A DNA stretch of 64,000 bases from CAISCU01 sp943361925. GTDB lineage: Bacteria; Bacteroidota; Bacteroidia; UKL13-3. This document shows, in pieces, positions 17,452 through 25,638 of the stretch. The translations under genes were made by a program, and so were the position numbers. A model generated the notes under the pieces. The model was not told the DNA's origin and made no database searches. It was given only the letters and a program-made list of their open reading frames with translations. The first letter of the stretch is position 1. Every line of letters begins with the position of its first letter. Location of the stretch: positions 36,764 through 100,763 of the forward strand of contig CALRIT020000018.1 of NCBI GenBank assembly GCA_943361925.1. Reading direction: 5' to 3'.

Positions 17452-19296
17452 ATGAAGAAATTTATATTAGGGGCTCTTTTGAGTCTTTTTATTATTCAGG
17501 CTGATGCCCAAAAAAAAGCACCATGTTTAACTGATGAACATTATGCGGAAATGGTTTCAAAAAATCCTGAACTAAAATCTTTTGAAGATATGAGCAATTT
17601 TCAAATTAGAAATGCTCAGAATAACCTTAGAAAAGCTGGTGTTGTTAGATACATACCGGTTGTATTTCATGTAATTCATAAGTGGGGAGTTGAAAATATT
17701 TCTCAACAACAAATTCAAGATGCCATACGTGTTTTGAATGAAGATTTTAGAAAAAAAGCAGGAACAAATGGTGGAACCAGCACAGATGCAAAAGCTGTTG
17801 ATATGGAATATGAATTCAGACTTGCACAGTATGACCCTAACGGAAATCCTACATCAGGTGTAAACAGACTATATAGCACAGCTACCGATAATGCAAGAGA
17901 TAATACTAAATCTTTATCTATTTGGGATGCAAAAAAATACTTAAATGTTTGGATTGTAAATACAATTCAAAACACAACTGGAGACCCTAATTCAATTGTT
18001 TTAGGTTATGCTCAGTTTCCATTTATGTTAAACACAAGTGCTAGCACAGATGGTGTTGTTTTAAGGTCTGATCAAGCGGGAGTTATTGAAATTGGAAAAC
18101 CGGATCAGGCAGGAAGAACATTGACTCATGAAGTTGGACATTGGGTTGGTTTGTATCACCCATTTCAAGGTGGATGTGTAGGTAATACAAGTGCAAGTTG
18201 CGCTAGTCAAGGTGACCAAGTTTGTGATACTCCTCCGGTTGAAAGCTCAACTTCAGGTTGCCCATCAAGCAGAAATTCTTGTACAAACGATGTTCCTGAA
18301 TTACCTGATTTGGTGAAAAATTATATGGATTATGCAGATGGAACTTGCATGAACATGTATACGAGTGGTCAAAAAGCCAGAGCTGATGCATCAATGACAG
18401 CATTTAGAGCTTTATCATATAGCACTTCTAATTTAGCTGCAGCAGGATTAAATACAGATGGTACTTATAAGCCTTTAACTGCTTCAACCAGAAAAGCACC
18501 TTATACTTTTGGTTTTAATTCAAATGAAGTGAATGGTTCAGGTTGGACTACTGAAAATTATACAAGTCCTGGTGATAGTGGTTGGAACATATCGGCTACA
18601 GCTGCTTTTTCTGGAAATGGCGCTATGAGAGCCAGAAATTTATTAAACAACAGATTAGGTGGTTTAAGAAATGCATTTTGTTCCCCAAGTATTGATATCT
18701 CCGGATTAAGTTCACCGAGTTTGAGTTTTTATTTAGCATATGCCAAAAGAATTTCAGCAAGCAATGACAGATTAAGAATTTATATTTCTGATAATTTTGG
18801 TAGAACAGAAGAATTAGTGAAAACCTATTCAACTGCAGAAATGGAAACAGGAAATTTATCTACAATTGAATTTGTTCCAAGTGGTCCTGCTCAATGGAAA
18901 AAAATTACGATAGATTTATCAGCATATAAAACATACAAAAATTGTAGAATCAGATTTGAATTAAGTTCATTAAGAGGTAACAATATTTATGTAGATGAAT
19001 TTTCAATTGCTGAACCAACTGGAATTTCAGATGAATTAAAGCAAAGTTTAGGATTTAATTTTTATCCTAATCCAAGTAATAATAAATCAACACTGATTTT
19101 CAGGAATTCCCAAAATCAGGATATAACATTAGAATTTTTTGATATCGATGGAAAAATAATTTTGTCAGAAAATAAATTTATGAATATCGGTAACCAAGAA
19201 ATTGAAATTAATACTCAAAATTGGGCCCCGGGGATTTATTTACTTCAAATGAAAACTAGCGAAGGCATCATAAATCATAGGGTAATAAAAAATTAA
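17452..19296 (+). CDS. Secreted M43 (pappalysin-like) zinc metalloprotease with T9SS sorting domain
   Basis: A 614-residue protein counted from ATG 17452 (MKKFILGALL), giving a clean signal peptide ending at AQ; an in-frame ATG at 17434 would add six residues. The M43 zinc site HEVGHWVGLYH is at residues 226-236 (His226, Glu227, His230, His236), and the later NYMDY...CMNMYT segment is the Met-turn. A beta-sandwich follows, then the C-terminal FYPNPSNN...GIYLLQMKTSEG stretch (about 535-614) that marks a type A T9SS sorting domain. The protein should cross the outer membrane and be anchored or released. It lies directly behind aroC, an odd partner for a secreted protease. Confidence 0.88.
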   Translation: MKKFILGALLSLFIIQADAQKKAPCLTDEHYAEMVSKNPELKSFEDMSNFQIRNAQNNLRKAGVVRYIPVVFHVIHKWGVENISQQQIQDAIRVLNEDFRKKAGTNGGTSTDAKAVDMEYEFRLAQYDPNGNPTSGVNRLYSTATDNARDNTKSLSIWDAKKYLNVWIVNTIQNTTGDPNSIVLGYAQFPFMLNTSASTDGVVLRSDQAGVIEIGKPDQAGRTLTHEVGHWVGLYHPFQGGCVGNTSASCASQGDQVCDTPPVESSTSGCPSSRNSCTNDVPELPDLVKNYMDYADGTCMNMYTSGQKARADASMTAFRALSYSTSNLAAAGLNTDGTYKPLTASTRKAPYTFGFNSNEVNGSGWTTENYTSPGDSGWNISATAAFSGNGAMRARNLLNNRLGGLRNAFCSPSIDISGLSSPSLSFYLAYAKRISASNDRLRIYISDNFGRTEELVKTYSTAEMETGNLSTIEFVPSGPAQWKKITIDLSAYKTYKNCRIRFELSSLRGNNIYVDEFSIAEPTGISDELKQSLGFNFYPNPSNNKSTLIFRNSQNQDITLEFFDIDGKIILSENKFMNIGNQEIEINTQNWAPGIYLLQMKTSEGIINHRVIKN

Positions 19297-19300
19297 CACA

Positions 19301-19338
19301 GCAAAAAGGCTACTTCTAAAAAAAGTAGCCTTTTTTGC
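19301..19338 (+). terminator. Intrinsic terminator after the M43 protease gene
   Basis: GCAAAAAGGCTACTT (19301-19315) pairs with AAGTAGCCTTTTTTGC (19323-19338) around an A-rich loop, and the right arm ends in T6. It lies right after the stop at 19296 and probably ends the aroB-aroA-aroC-protease transcript. Confidence 0.8.
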
Positions 19339-19502
19339 AAATCGACAGTAAAACTGTCTTTTTTAATAGAATTTTAGGTATAAAATCACCTTTCTTTTCA
19401 TAAGTAAAGGATAAGAATTAACGACATAAATTTTGATTTTTCAGAACTTGCTGTTGTTTTGCAGATAGAAGAAACGTGTTAGAATAGAAAAAAAAGAGAA
19501 AG

Positions 19503-21899
19503 ATGGCGAAGAATTTAGTAATAGTTGAGTCACCGGCAAAAGCAAAAACAATAGAAAAGTTTTTGGGTTCGGATTATACGGTGAAATCGTGTTTTGGTCA
19601 TATCAGAGATTTGGCCAAAGGTGATGAAGCCATTGATGTGAAAAATAATTTCACTCCTTCATATGAAGTGAGTGATGATAAAAAGGCAATAGTTGCTGAG
19701 TTAAAAAAACTATCTAAGGAGGCTGAAATAGTTTGGTTAGCATCCGACGAAGACCGAGAGGGAGAAGCCATTAGCTGGCATCTTAGTGAGGTTTTGAAAT
19801 TAGATGATGCAAAAACAAGAAGAATCGTTTTTCATGAAATCACCAAACCAGCAATTGTTAAAGCTATAGCAAATCCAAGAGGAATTGATAGAAATTTAGT
19901 TGATGCACAACAAGCTCGTCGTGTTTTAGATAGATTGGTTGGTTTTGAACTATCACCTGTTTTATGGAAAAAGGTTAAAGCAAATCTTTCTGCAGGAAGA
20001 GTACAATCGGTTGCTGTTAAACTTATTGTTGATAGAGAAAGAGAAATCAATTCATTCAATACAACATCTGCATTTAGAATAATTGCCAGATTTAATGTTA
20101 GTGGCAAACAAATGGATGCTGAATTGGCTAAACGTTTTGAAACAGAAGCAGAAGCTCAGGCTTTTCTTGAAAAATGCACCGGTGCAAAATTCAATATTTC
20201 AAATTTAGAAGTTAAACCAGCTGAAAAAACACCTGCTCCGCCTTTTACAACTTCAACCTTACAACAAGAAGCAAGCAGAAAACTTGGTTATGGTGTAAGT
20301 ACTACCATGAGTATTGCTCAGAAATTGTATGAAAACGGATTGATTACTTACATGCGTACTGATAGTGTTAATTTATCTGAATTAGCTATTGGTGCAGCTA
20401 AAAAACATATCACTGAAACTTTCGGAGAGAAATATAGTCGCCCAATGCGCTATACAACCAAAAACGATAGTGCTCAAGAAGCTCACGAAGCAATACGTCC
20501 TACTTATTTCGAAAATGTAGAAATAGATGGTACAAACCAGGAAAAACGTTTATACGATTTGATTTATAAAAGAGCAATTGCATCTCAAATGGCAAAAGCT
20601 CAAATCGAAAGAACTTTAGCAACAGTTTCAATTTCAGGATTACCTGAAACATTATTGGCAACAGGTGAAGTTCTTAAGTTTGATGGATTCTTAAAGGTAT
20701 ATCTTGAAAGTACCGATGAAGAAGGAGATGATGAAAATAGCAAAATGCTCCCTCCATTAAATAAAGGTGAAGAATTGTTGCTGAAGAATATGGAAGCCAG
20801 TCAACGTTATACGCGTCCTGCTGCCAGATATACTGAAGCTAGTTTAGTTAAAAAAATGGAAGAATTGGGAATTGGTCGTCCTTCAACTTATGCGCCAACC
20901 ATTTCAACTATTCAAAAAAGAGGTTATGTTATTAAAGAGGATAGAGAAGGTAAAGACCGTCCTTTTGTTGTATTAACTTTAGAAAAAGAAAAAATAAGCA
21001 GGGAAGAAAAGTCTGAAAAATTTGGAAGTGAAAAATCTAAATTATTCCCTAGTGATATAGGAATGTTGGTTACTGATTTTTTAAGTAAACATTTCGAACA
21101 AATTATGGATTATGGCTTTACTGCCAGTGTTGAAGAAGAGTTTGATAAAATTGCTTCAGGACAATTAGTATGGAATAAAATGATTGAAAAGTTTTATGGT
21201 CCATTTCATATTGGAGTAACTAAAACCAGTGAAACTGCTGAACGTCAAAATGCGGAACGTTTATTGGGAAATGATCCTGAATCGGGATTACCTGTTTATG
21301 TAAAAGTGGGTCGTTTTGGACCTTTTGCTCAAATTGGAGAAAATAGCGAAGAAGGCAAAGAAAAGCCTAGATATGCAAGCTTAAGATCAGGACAATTAAT
21401 TGAAACTATTACTTTAGTTGAAGCCATGGATTTGTTTAAATTACCTCGTGTAATTGGTAATTTTGAAGGCAAAGACATGAAAGCTGCAATAGGAAGATTT
21501 GGTCCTTATATCATGCACGATAGTAAGTTTATTTCTATCCCTAAAACAGATGATGTATTTGCAATTACTTCTGAAAGAGCAATTGAATTAATTGAAACAA
21601 AAAGAATTAGTGATGCTAATAAACTGATTAAGATTTTTGCTGAAGATGAAAATGTTAAAATCTTAAACGGTCGTTGGGGTCCTTATATTTCTAGAGGTAA
21701 GGATAATTTCAAAATTCCTAAAACTCAAAAAGCTGATGAATTAAAGTATTCAGATGTTTTAGAAATTATTAAAGCTGAAGGAAAATCTGAGTCGAGTTCA
21801 AAAGCAGCAAATAAAACAGCACCTAAAAAAGTTGCAGTAAAAAAAACTGCGGCTAAGAAAACGCCAGCTAAAAAATCAGCATCAAAAAAGGCAAAATAA
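19503..21899 (+). CDS. topA: DNA topoisomerase I with Lys/Ala-rich C-terminal tail
   Basis: A 798-residue type IA topoisomerase that relaxes negative supercoils. The TOPRIM domain has VIVESPAKAKTIEKFLG (7-23) and DEDREGEA (82-89), and the catalytic Tyr is Y283 in LITYMRTDSVN. In place of Cys4 zinc fingers, the C-terminus shows repeats of the GRFGPY/GRWGPY type (three visible). It ends in a tail of about 40 residues made of Lys, Ala and Pro, in repeats such as KKTAAKKTPAKK, like histone H1. The tail probably binds DNA without sequence preference. The next gene starts one base after the stop. Confidence 0.94.
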   Translation: MAKNLVIVESPAKAKTIEKFLGSDYTVKSCFGHIRDLAKGDEAIDVKNNFTPSYEVSDDKKAIVAELKKLSKEAEIVWLASDEDREGEAISWHLSEVLKLDDAKTRRIVFHEITKPAIVKAIANPRGIDRNLVDAQQARRVLDRLVGFELSPVLWKKVKANLSAGRVQSVAVKLIVDREREINSFNTTSAFRIIARFNVSGKQMDAELAKRFETEAEAQAFLEKCTGAKFNISNLEVKPAEKTPAPPFTTSTLQQEASRKLGYGVSTTMSIAQKLYENGLITYMRTDSVNLSELAIGAAKKHITETFGEKYSRPMRYTTKNDSAQEAHEAIRPTYFENVEIDGTNQEKRLYDLIYKRAIASQMAKAQIERTLATVSISGLPETLLATGEVLKFDGFLKVYLESTDEEGDDENSKMLPPLNKGEELLLKNMEASQRYTRPAARYTEASLVKKMEELGIGRPSTYAPTISTIQKRGYVIKEDREGKDRPFVVLTLEKEKISREEKSEKFGSEKSKLFPSDIGMLVTDFLSKHFEQIMDYGFTASVEEEFDKIASGQLVWNKMIEKFYGPFHIGVTKTSETAERQNAERLLGNDPESGLPVYVKVGRFGPFAQIGENSEEGKEKPRYASLRSGQLIETITLVEAMDLFKLPRVIGNFEGKDMKAAIGRFGPYIMHDSKFISIPKTDDVFAITSERAIELIETKRISDANKLIKIFAEDENVKILNGRWGPYISRGKDNFKIPKTQKADELKYSDVLEIIKAEGKSESSSKAANKTAPKKVAVKKTAAKKTPAKKSASKKAK

Positions 21900-21900
21900 T

Positions 21901-22854
21901 ATGCTTTCTGAATCTGAAATTAAATCTTTAATTACACTTCTTGAGGATGATGATCCCGAAGTTGCCAGTATTATAGAAGATAGAATTCTATCTATTGGGG
22001 CCGAAATGATTCCTCATCTTGAATCTGAATGGCCTTTAATTAGAGATATTGAACATCAACAAAAAGTAGAAAACATCATTCATAAAATTCAATTTCATGA
22101 ATTGTTGAATGAGTTCAAGGTTTGGTTAAATACTGAAAAGCAAGATTTGTTTGAGGCTTGTTATTTGGTAGCAAAATATAAATTTCCTGAACTTCAAAAG
22201 GAGACACTAAGTGTTCAAATCGAAAAAATAAGAATGGATGCATGGTTAGAAATGCATTATGATTTGAGTCCTTATGAAAGAGTGAAAATTTTAAATTATG
22301 TTTTTTACCAGATACATGGATTTAAAGGAAATACGGAGAATTATCACGATCCTAAAAATTCCTTTTTAAATCAGGTTTTAGAAAGCAAAAAGGGCAACCC
22401 TATTATGCTTGCCATTGTTTATATTCTTGTTGCACAAAAGCTGAATATTCCCATTTTTGGTGTGAATTTGCCTCAACATTTTGTGATGGCTTATATGGAT
22501 AGTGTAGTTTCCGGAAATTTAGATGCCTTATATAAAACCGAACCCATGGAAAGTAAAAAAGATGGACAGGTTTTGTTTTATATCAATGCATTTAATTTAG
22601 GAGCAGTATTTTCAAAAGCCAACCTTGAGCAATTTTTAAAGCAAGTTGGAATCGAGCCTAAGTTCGAGTTTTTTCAACCATGCTGCAATTTAGATATTGT
22701 AAAAAGGATTTTAAGAAACCTAAGTGCTGCCTACGAAAAGTCGAATAAAATCTATAAGCAAAAAGAAATACAAGAGATTTTATTGTTACTCGGAGAGCCC
22801 AATTTGAATATATATTCTGAGTTTTCTACAGAAGATCCGGAACCTGAAGAGTAA
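21901..22854 (+). CDS. SirB1/transglutaminase-like family protein
   Basis: A 317-residue cytoplasmic protein of the SirB1/transglutaminase-like family. The core from about residue 100 holds NYVFYQIHGFKGN, LESKKGNPIMLAIVYILVA and the His-containing LPQHFVMAY, the usual landmarks. A strict Cys-His-Asp triad is not visible, since a Lys-Gly-Asn-Pro segment stands where the catalytic Cys might be, so enzymatic activity is doubtful. The N-terminal third is helical and HEAT-like. It follows topA by one base and is probably co-transcribed. Function unknown. Confidence 0.7.
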   Translation: MLSESEIKSLITLLEDDDPEVASIIEDRILSIGAEMIPHLESEWPLIRDIEHQQKVENIIHKIQFHELLNEFKVWLNTEKQDLFEACYLVAKYKFPELQKETLSVQIEKIRMDAWLEMHYDLSPYERVKILNYVFYQIHGFKGNTENYHDPKNSFLNQVLESKKGNPIMLAIVYILVAQKLNIPIFGVNLPQHFVMAYMDSVVSGNLDALYKTEPMESKKDGQVLFYINAFNLGAVFSKANLEQFLKQVGIEPKFEFFQPCCNLDIVKRILRNLSAAYEKSNKIYKQKEIQEILLLLGEPNLNIYSEFSTEDPEPEE

Positions 22855-22967
22855 TTTTTAGAAATATGTAATTTGTTTTTTTATTACATAATTTTCTTAT
22901 CATTGTTTCACCAAACCACCTTGCCTTAAAGTTCCACCATTTCCAGTTAAACTTAATTTAATTGAAA

Positions 22968-24035
22968 ATGAAAAGTATTCTTATTAATGGAACTGGAAGT
23001 TTTATTCCTGAAAAAATTGTTTCTAATGAGCAGTTTTTAAACAATCATTTTTTTAATTCTGATGGAAGTAAAATTCCAAATTCCAATGAAGTAATCATTA
23101 GGAAATTCAAGGATATTACCGGAATTGAAAACAGACGTTATGCTTCTGATAACGAACTATCATCTGATTTGGCTTTAAAAGCCTCCTTGATAGCCATTGA
23201 AGAATCGGGTATTGATAAGGAAAATTTAGATGGCATTATAATGGCCCATAATTTTGGTGATATTCCATTAAATAGTATTCAAACTGATGTATTACCAAGT
23301 TTAGCTTCAAGAGTAAAGCATCACCTTGGTATAAAAAATCCAGAATGTTTTGCATTTGATATTTTATTTGGTTGTCCGGGTTGGGTCCAAGGTGTAATTT
23401 TAGCCAAACAATACATTTTAGCAGGTGGTGGTAAGAATTATTTGGTAATAGGTTCTGAGACTTTATCAAGGGTTGTAGATCCATTCGACAGAGACTCTAT
23501 GATCTTTGCAGACGGAGCAGCAGCTGCTGTAATTAGCGAAATAGAAACTGCAGATAAAAAAGGAATTTTGGCTACTGCATGCAGAAGTTTTACTGAACAT
23601 GAAGCCTATTTTCTTCATTATGATGAATCGAATAATAAAGATTTAAATACCGGCACCAGGTATATAAAAATGGAAGGTAGAAAGATTTATGAATTTGCTT
23701 TGATTCAGGTTCCTGCAGCGATGAAAGCTTGTTTAGATAAATCAGGGGTTGATATATCTGATTTAAAGAAGGTATTTATTCATCAGGCTAATGAAAAAAT
23801 GGATGAAGCAATTATTCATCGTTTTTATGAATTATATGGTAAAAAGGCCCCTGAGAATATAATGCCTATGAGTATTCATGAATTAGGAAACAGCTCTGTC
23901 GCCACTGTTCCAACCTTAATTGATTTAGTTTTAAAGGGCCACAAAAGCGGACATCAGATTAATGAAGGAGATGTTGTTTTGTTAGCTTCGGTTGGAGCCG
24001 GAATGAATGTAAATGCAATAGTTTATAAGTTTTAA
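22968..24035 (+). CDS. 3-oxoacyl-ACP synthase III-like ketosynthase
   Basis: A 355-residue thiolase-fold protein of the FabH/KAS III group. The Cys-His-Asn triad is intact: C136 in DILFGCPGWVQG, His in FIHQANEKMDE and Asn in ELGNSSVATVPT. ATG 22968 is preferred to the TTG at 22962. KAS III enzymes condense acyl-CoA with malonyl-ACP. No fatty-acid genes (plsX, fabD, acpP) lie nearby, so this could be the FabH of the cell or a special-purpose paralogue. Its stop lies one base from that of the convergent lipoprotein gene, with no terminator between. Confidence 0.82.
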   Translation: MKSILINGTGSFIPEKIVSNEQFLNNHFFNSDGSKIPNSNEVIIRKFKDITGIENRRYASDNELSSDLALKASLIAIEESGIDKENLDGIIMAHNFGDIPLNSIQTDVLPSLASRVKHHLGIKNPECFAFDILFGCPGWVQGVILAKQYILAGGGKNYLVIGSETLSRVVDPFDRDSMIFADGAAAAVISEIETADKKGILATACRSFTEHEAYFLHYDESNNKDLNTGTRYIKMEGRKIYEFALIQVPAAMKACLDKSGVDISDLKKVFIHQANEKMDEAIIHRFYELYGKKAPENIMPMSIHELGNSSVATVPTLIDLVLKGHKSGHQINEGDVVLLASVGAGMNVNAIVYKF

Positions 24036-24036
24036 A

Positions 24037-24771
24037 TCACTTGCAGTTGAATTTATAAGTGTAAAGTTTAGTTTCTTCTGCTTCATTAATAGAAGTTTGG
24101 TAAACAACACCATTTGTATCCTTCGTGTAAGTATAAATGATGAATTTATCTTCGGGTAAAATAACCTTCTTAATTAGATTTCTACTAGCAGGAATTAAAT
24201 TTTCGGCTTCTTGATTTGCTAAGAAGTAATTTACTGAATCACTATAATATTCATAGTTTTCTTCATTTATATCTTCTTCATATTCCGTTGTTTTTTTTAA
24301 GAGATTTCCCTTGTCATAAACATAAGTTGTTATTTCTTCAAATGGAACATTTGCAATTGTTCCTGTAAGGGTTTTTTTAATAACAAAACCATCAGAATTA
24401 AATTTGTGGTAGGCCTTAAGATTTACTATTCCAAGGTATGTAACCCAAACACTATCTGCATAACCACTTTTATTAATATAGTGTTTGTATATATAACCAT
24501 TTAAATTACTTTTTACTTCAATATAATTATTTACTTTGGTGTAAGTAATAATTTCGTTGGTTCTTGAATTTACTTTTTGAATTTCTTTTATAGTTTGGTC
24601 TTTATTAAAAACAAAATTAGTTTTCAAATTTCCTTGTTCAAGCTCTGAATAAAAGCATTTATTAATTATAGGTGGAATGATGGGTTTAACAAGAACCTCA
24701 TTTTCGTCTCTTTTACAAGAAATGTTATTTATTAATACAAATAAAATGATGAGTATTTTGTAGTTCTTCAT
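24037..24771 (-). CDS. Hypothetical lipoprotein
   Basis: A 244-residue protein counted from ATG 24771 (MKNYKILIIL), with a lipoprotein signal ending in NNISC; an upstream GTG at 24795 is less likely. The mature part is a run of beta-strand-like repeats with Tyr-rich phrases such as ITTYVYDKGNLLKK, which resemble the YD/RHS-like or DUF4595-like lipoproteins of Bacteroidota. No catalytic residues are evident. It probably sits in the outer or inner membrane by its lipid anchor. Function unknown. Confidence 0.65.
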   Translation of the reverse strand: MKNYKILIILFVLINNISCKRDENEVLVKPIIPPIINKCFYSELEQGNLKTNFVFNKDQTIKEIQKVNSRTNEIITYTKVNNYIEVKSNLNGYIYKHYINKSGYADSVWVTYLGIVNLKAYHKFNSDGFVIKKTLTGTIANVPFEEITTYVYDKGNLLKKTTEYEEDINEENYEYYSDSVNYFLANQEAENLIPASRNLIKKVILPEDKFIIYTYTKDTNGVVYQTSINEAEETKLYTYKFNCK

Positions 24772-24950
24772 AATCTGCGAATTATTAACTTGCACATTAA
24801 TTTACAGTAAATTTTACTTGAATTAACAATTAAATAACCCAGAATATCTTCTCTAAAATATCTTATTGTTAAGTTTCTTGTTTTGCTCATTCTTTGTTTC
24901 ATGAAAATTAAAGTTGCCCTATTTTGCAGGTTCTATTTAATTGGTTATTT

Positions 24951-25637
24951 ATGTTGAATAAGGCATGGTTTATTATTTTTTTATGGATATTTTGTTTTGG
25001 AGATAATTTGTTGGCTCAAAAACAAGAATTCAGTTTTAAACAAAACTCAGCAGTTTCTTTAAATCTTTCAACATTGGGCGTTGGAGCTGCTTTTCATTTG
25101 AAATACAATGATGCTGTTGTTTTTAGAGCAGGATTTTCAAGAGGTAATTTACTGTTAACTTATAATACTTCGTACAACAATACTAATGTTGTAGTTGATA
25201 CCAAATTTAAATTAGGAATGATTCATGCGTTTGTAGACTATTATCCATCCAGTAAATCATTATTTAGATTTACAGGTGGATTGGTTCGTAATTATAATGT
25301 GTACGAGGCAAAAGTTATCCCTGCTACAAGTCAAACTTACGGTTACATTACTTATAGTCCTGAACAATTGGGTAATATTAAAGTTGATGTAAAAGGTTCG
25401 AAAATAGTTCCATACATAGGTGTTGGATTTGGTTATCCAGTGCCTAGGAAAAAAATTAGTTTAGGTTCAGACATTGGCTTATTTATTCATGGAAAACCTA
25501 AATTTAATATTCAAGCTTCAGGTGTATTTTCTCCAACAAATTCAGATGAAAATTTATCTGTACTTTCAGATGCATTCAGTCTATGGAGTTTTTTCCCCTA
25601 TTTGAATTTACATGTAAAATATCGCTTATTTAATTGA
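24951..25637 (+). CDS. Putative outer-membrane beta-barrel protein
   Basis: A 228-residue protein counted from ATG 24951 (MLNKAWFII), with a signal peptide ending near LLAQ; the in-frame TTG at 24924 would extend it. The mature chain alternates hydrophobic and polar residues, with about eight strand-like segments and a terminal aromatic pattern (LHVKYRLFN), as in small outer-membrane barrels. A Bacteroidota-like box TATTTTG lies about 25 bases upstream. The lipoprotein gene 25639-27594 starts one base after its stop, so the two products probably act together at the surface. No specific family recognised. Confidence 0.6.
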   Translation: MLNKAWFIIFLWIFCFGDNLLAQKQEFSFKQNSAVSLNLSTLGVGAAFHLKYNDAVVFRAGFSRGNLLLTYNTSYNNTNVVVDTKFKLGMIHAFVDYYPSSKSLFRFTGGLVRNYNVYEAKVIPATSQTYGYITYSPEQLGNIKVDVKGSKIVPYIGVGFGYPVPRKKISLGSDIGLFIHGKPKFNIQASGVFSPTNSDENLSVLSDAFSLWSFFPYLNLHVKYRLFN

Positions 25638-25638
25638 T

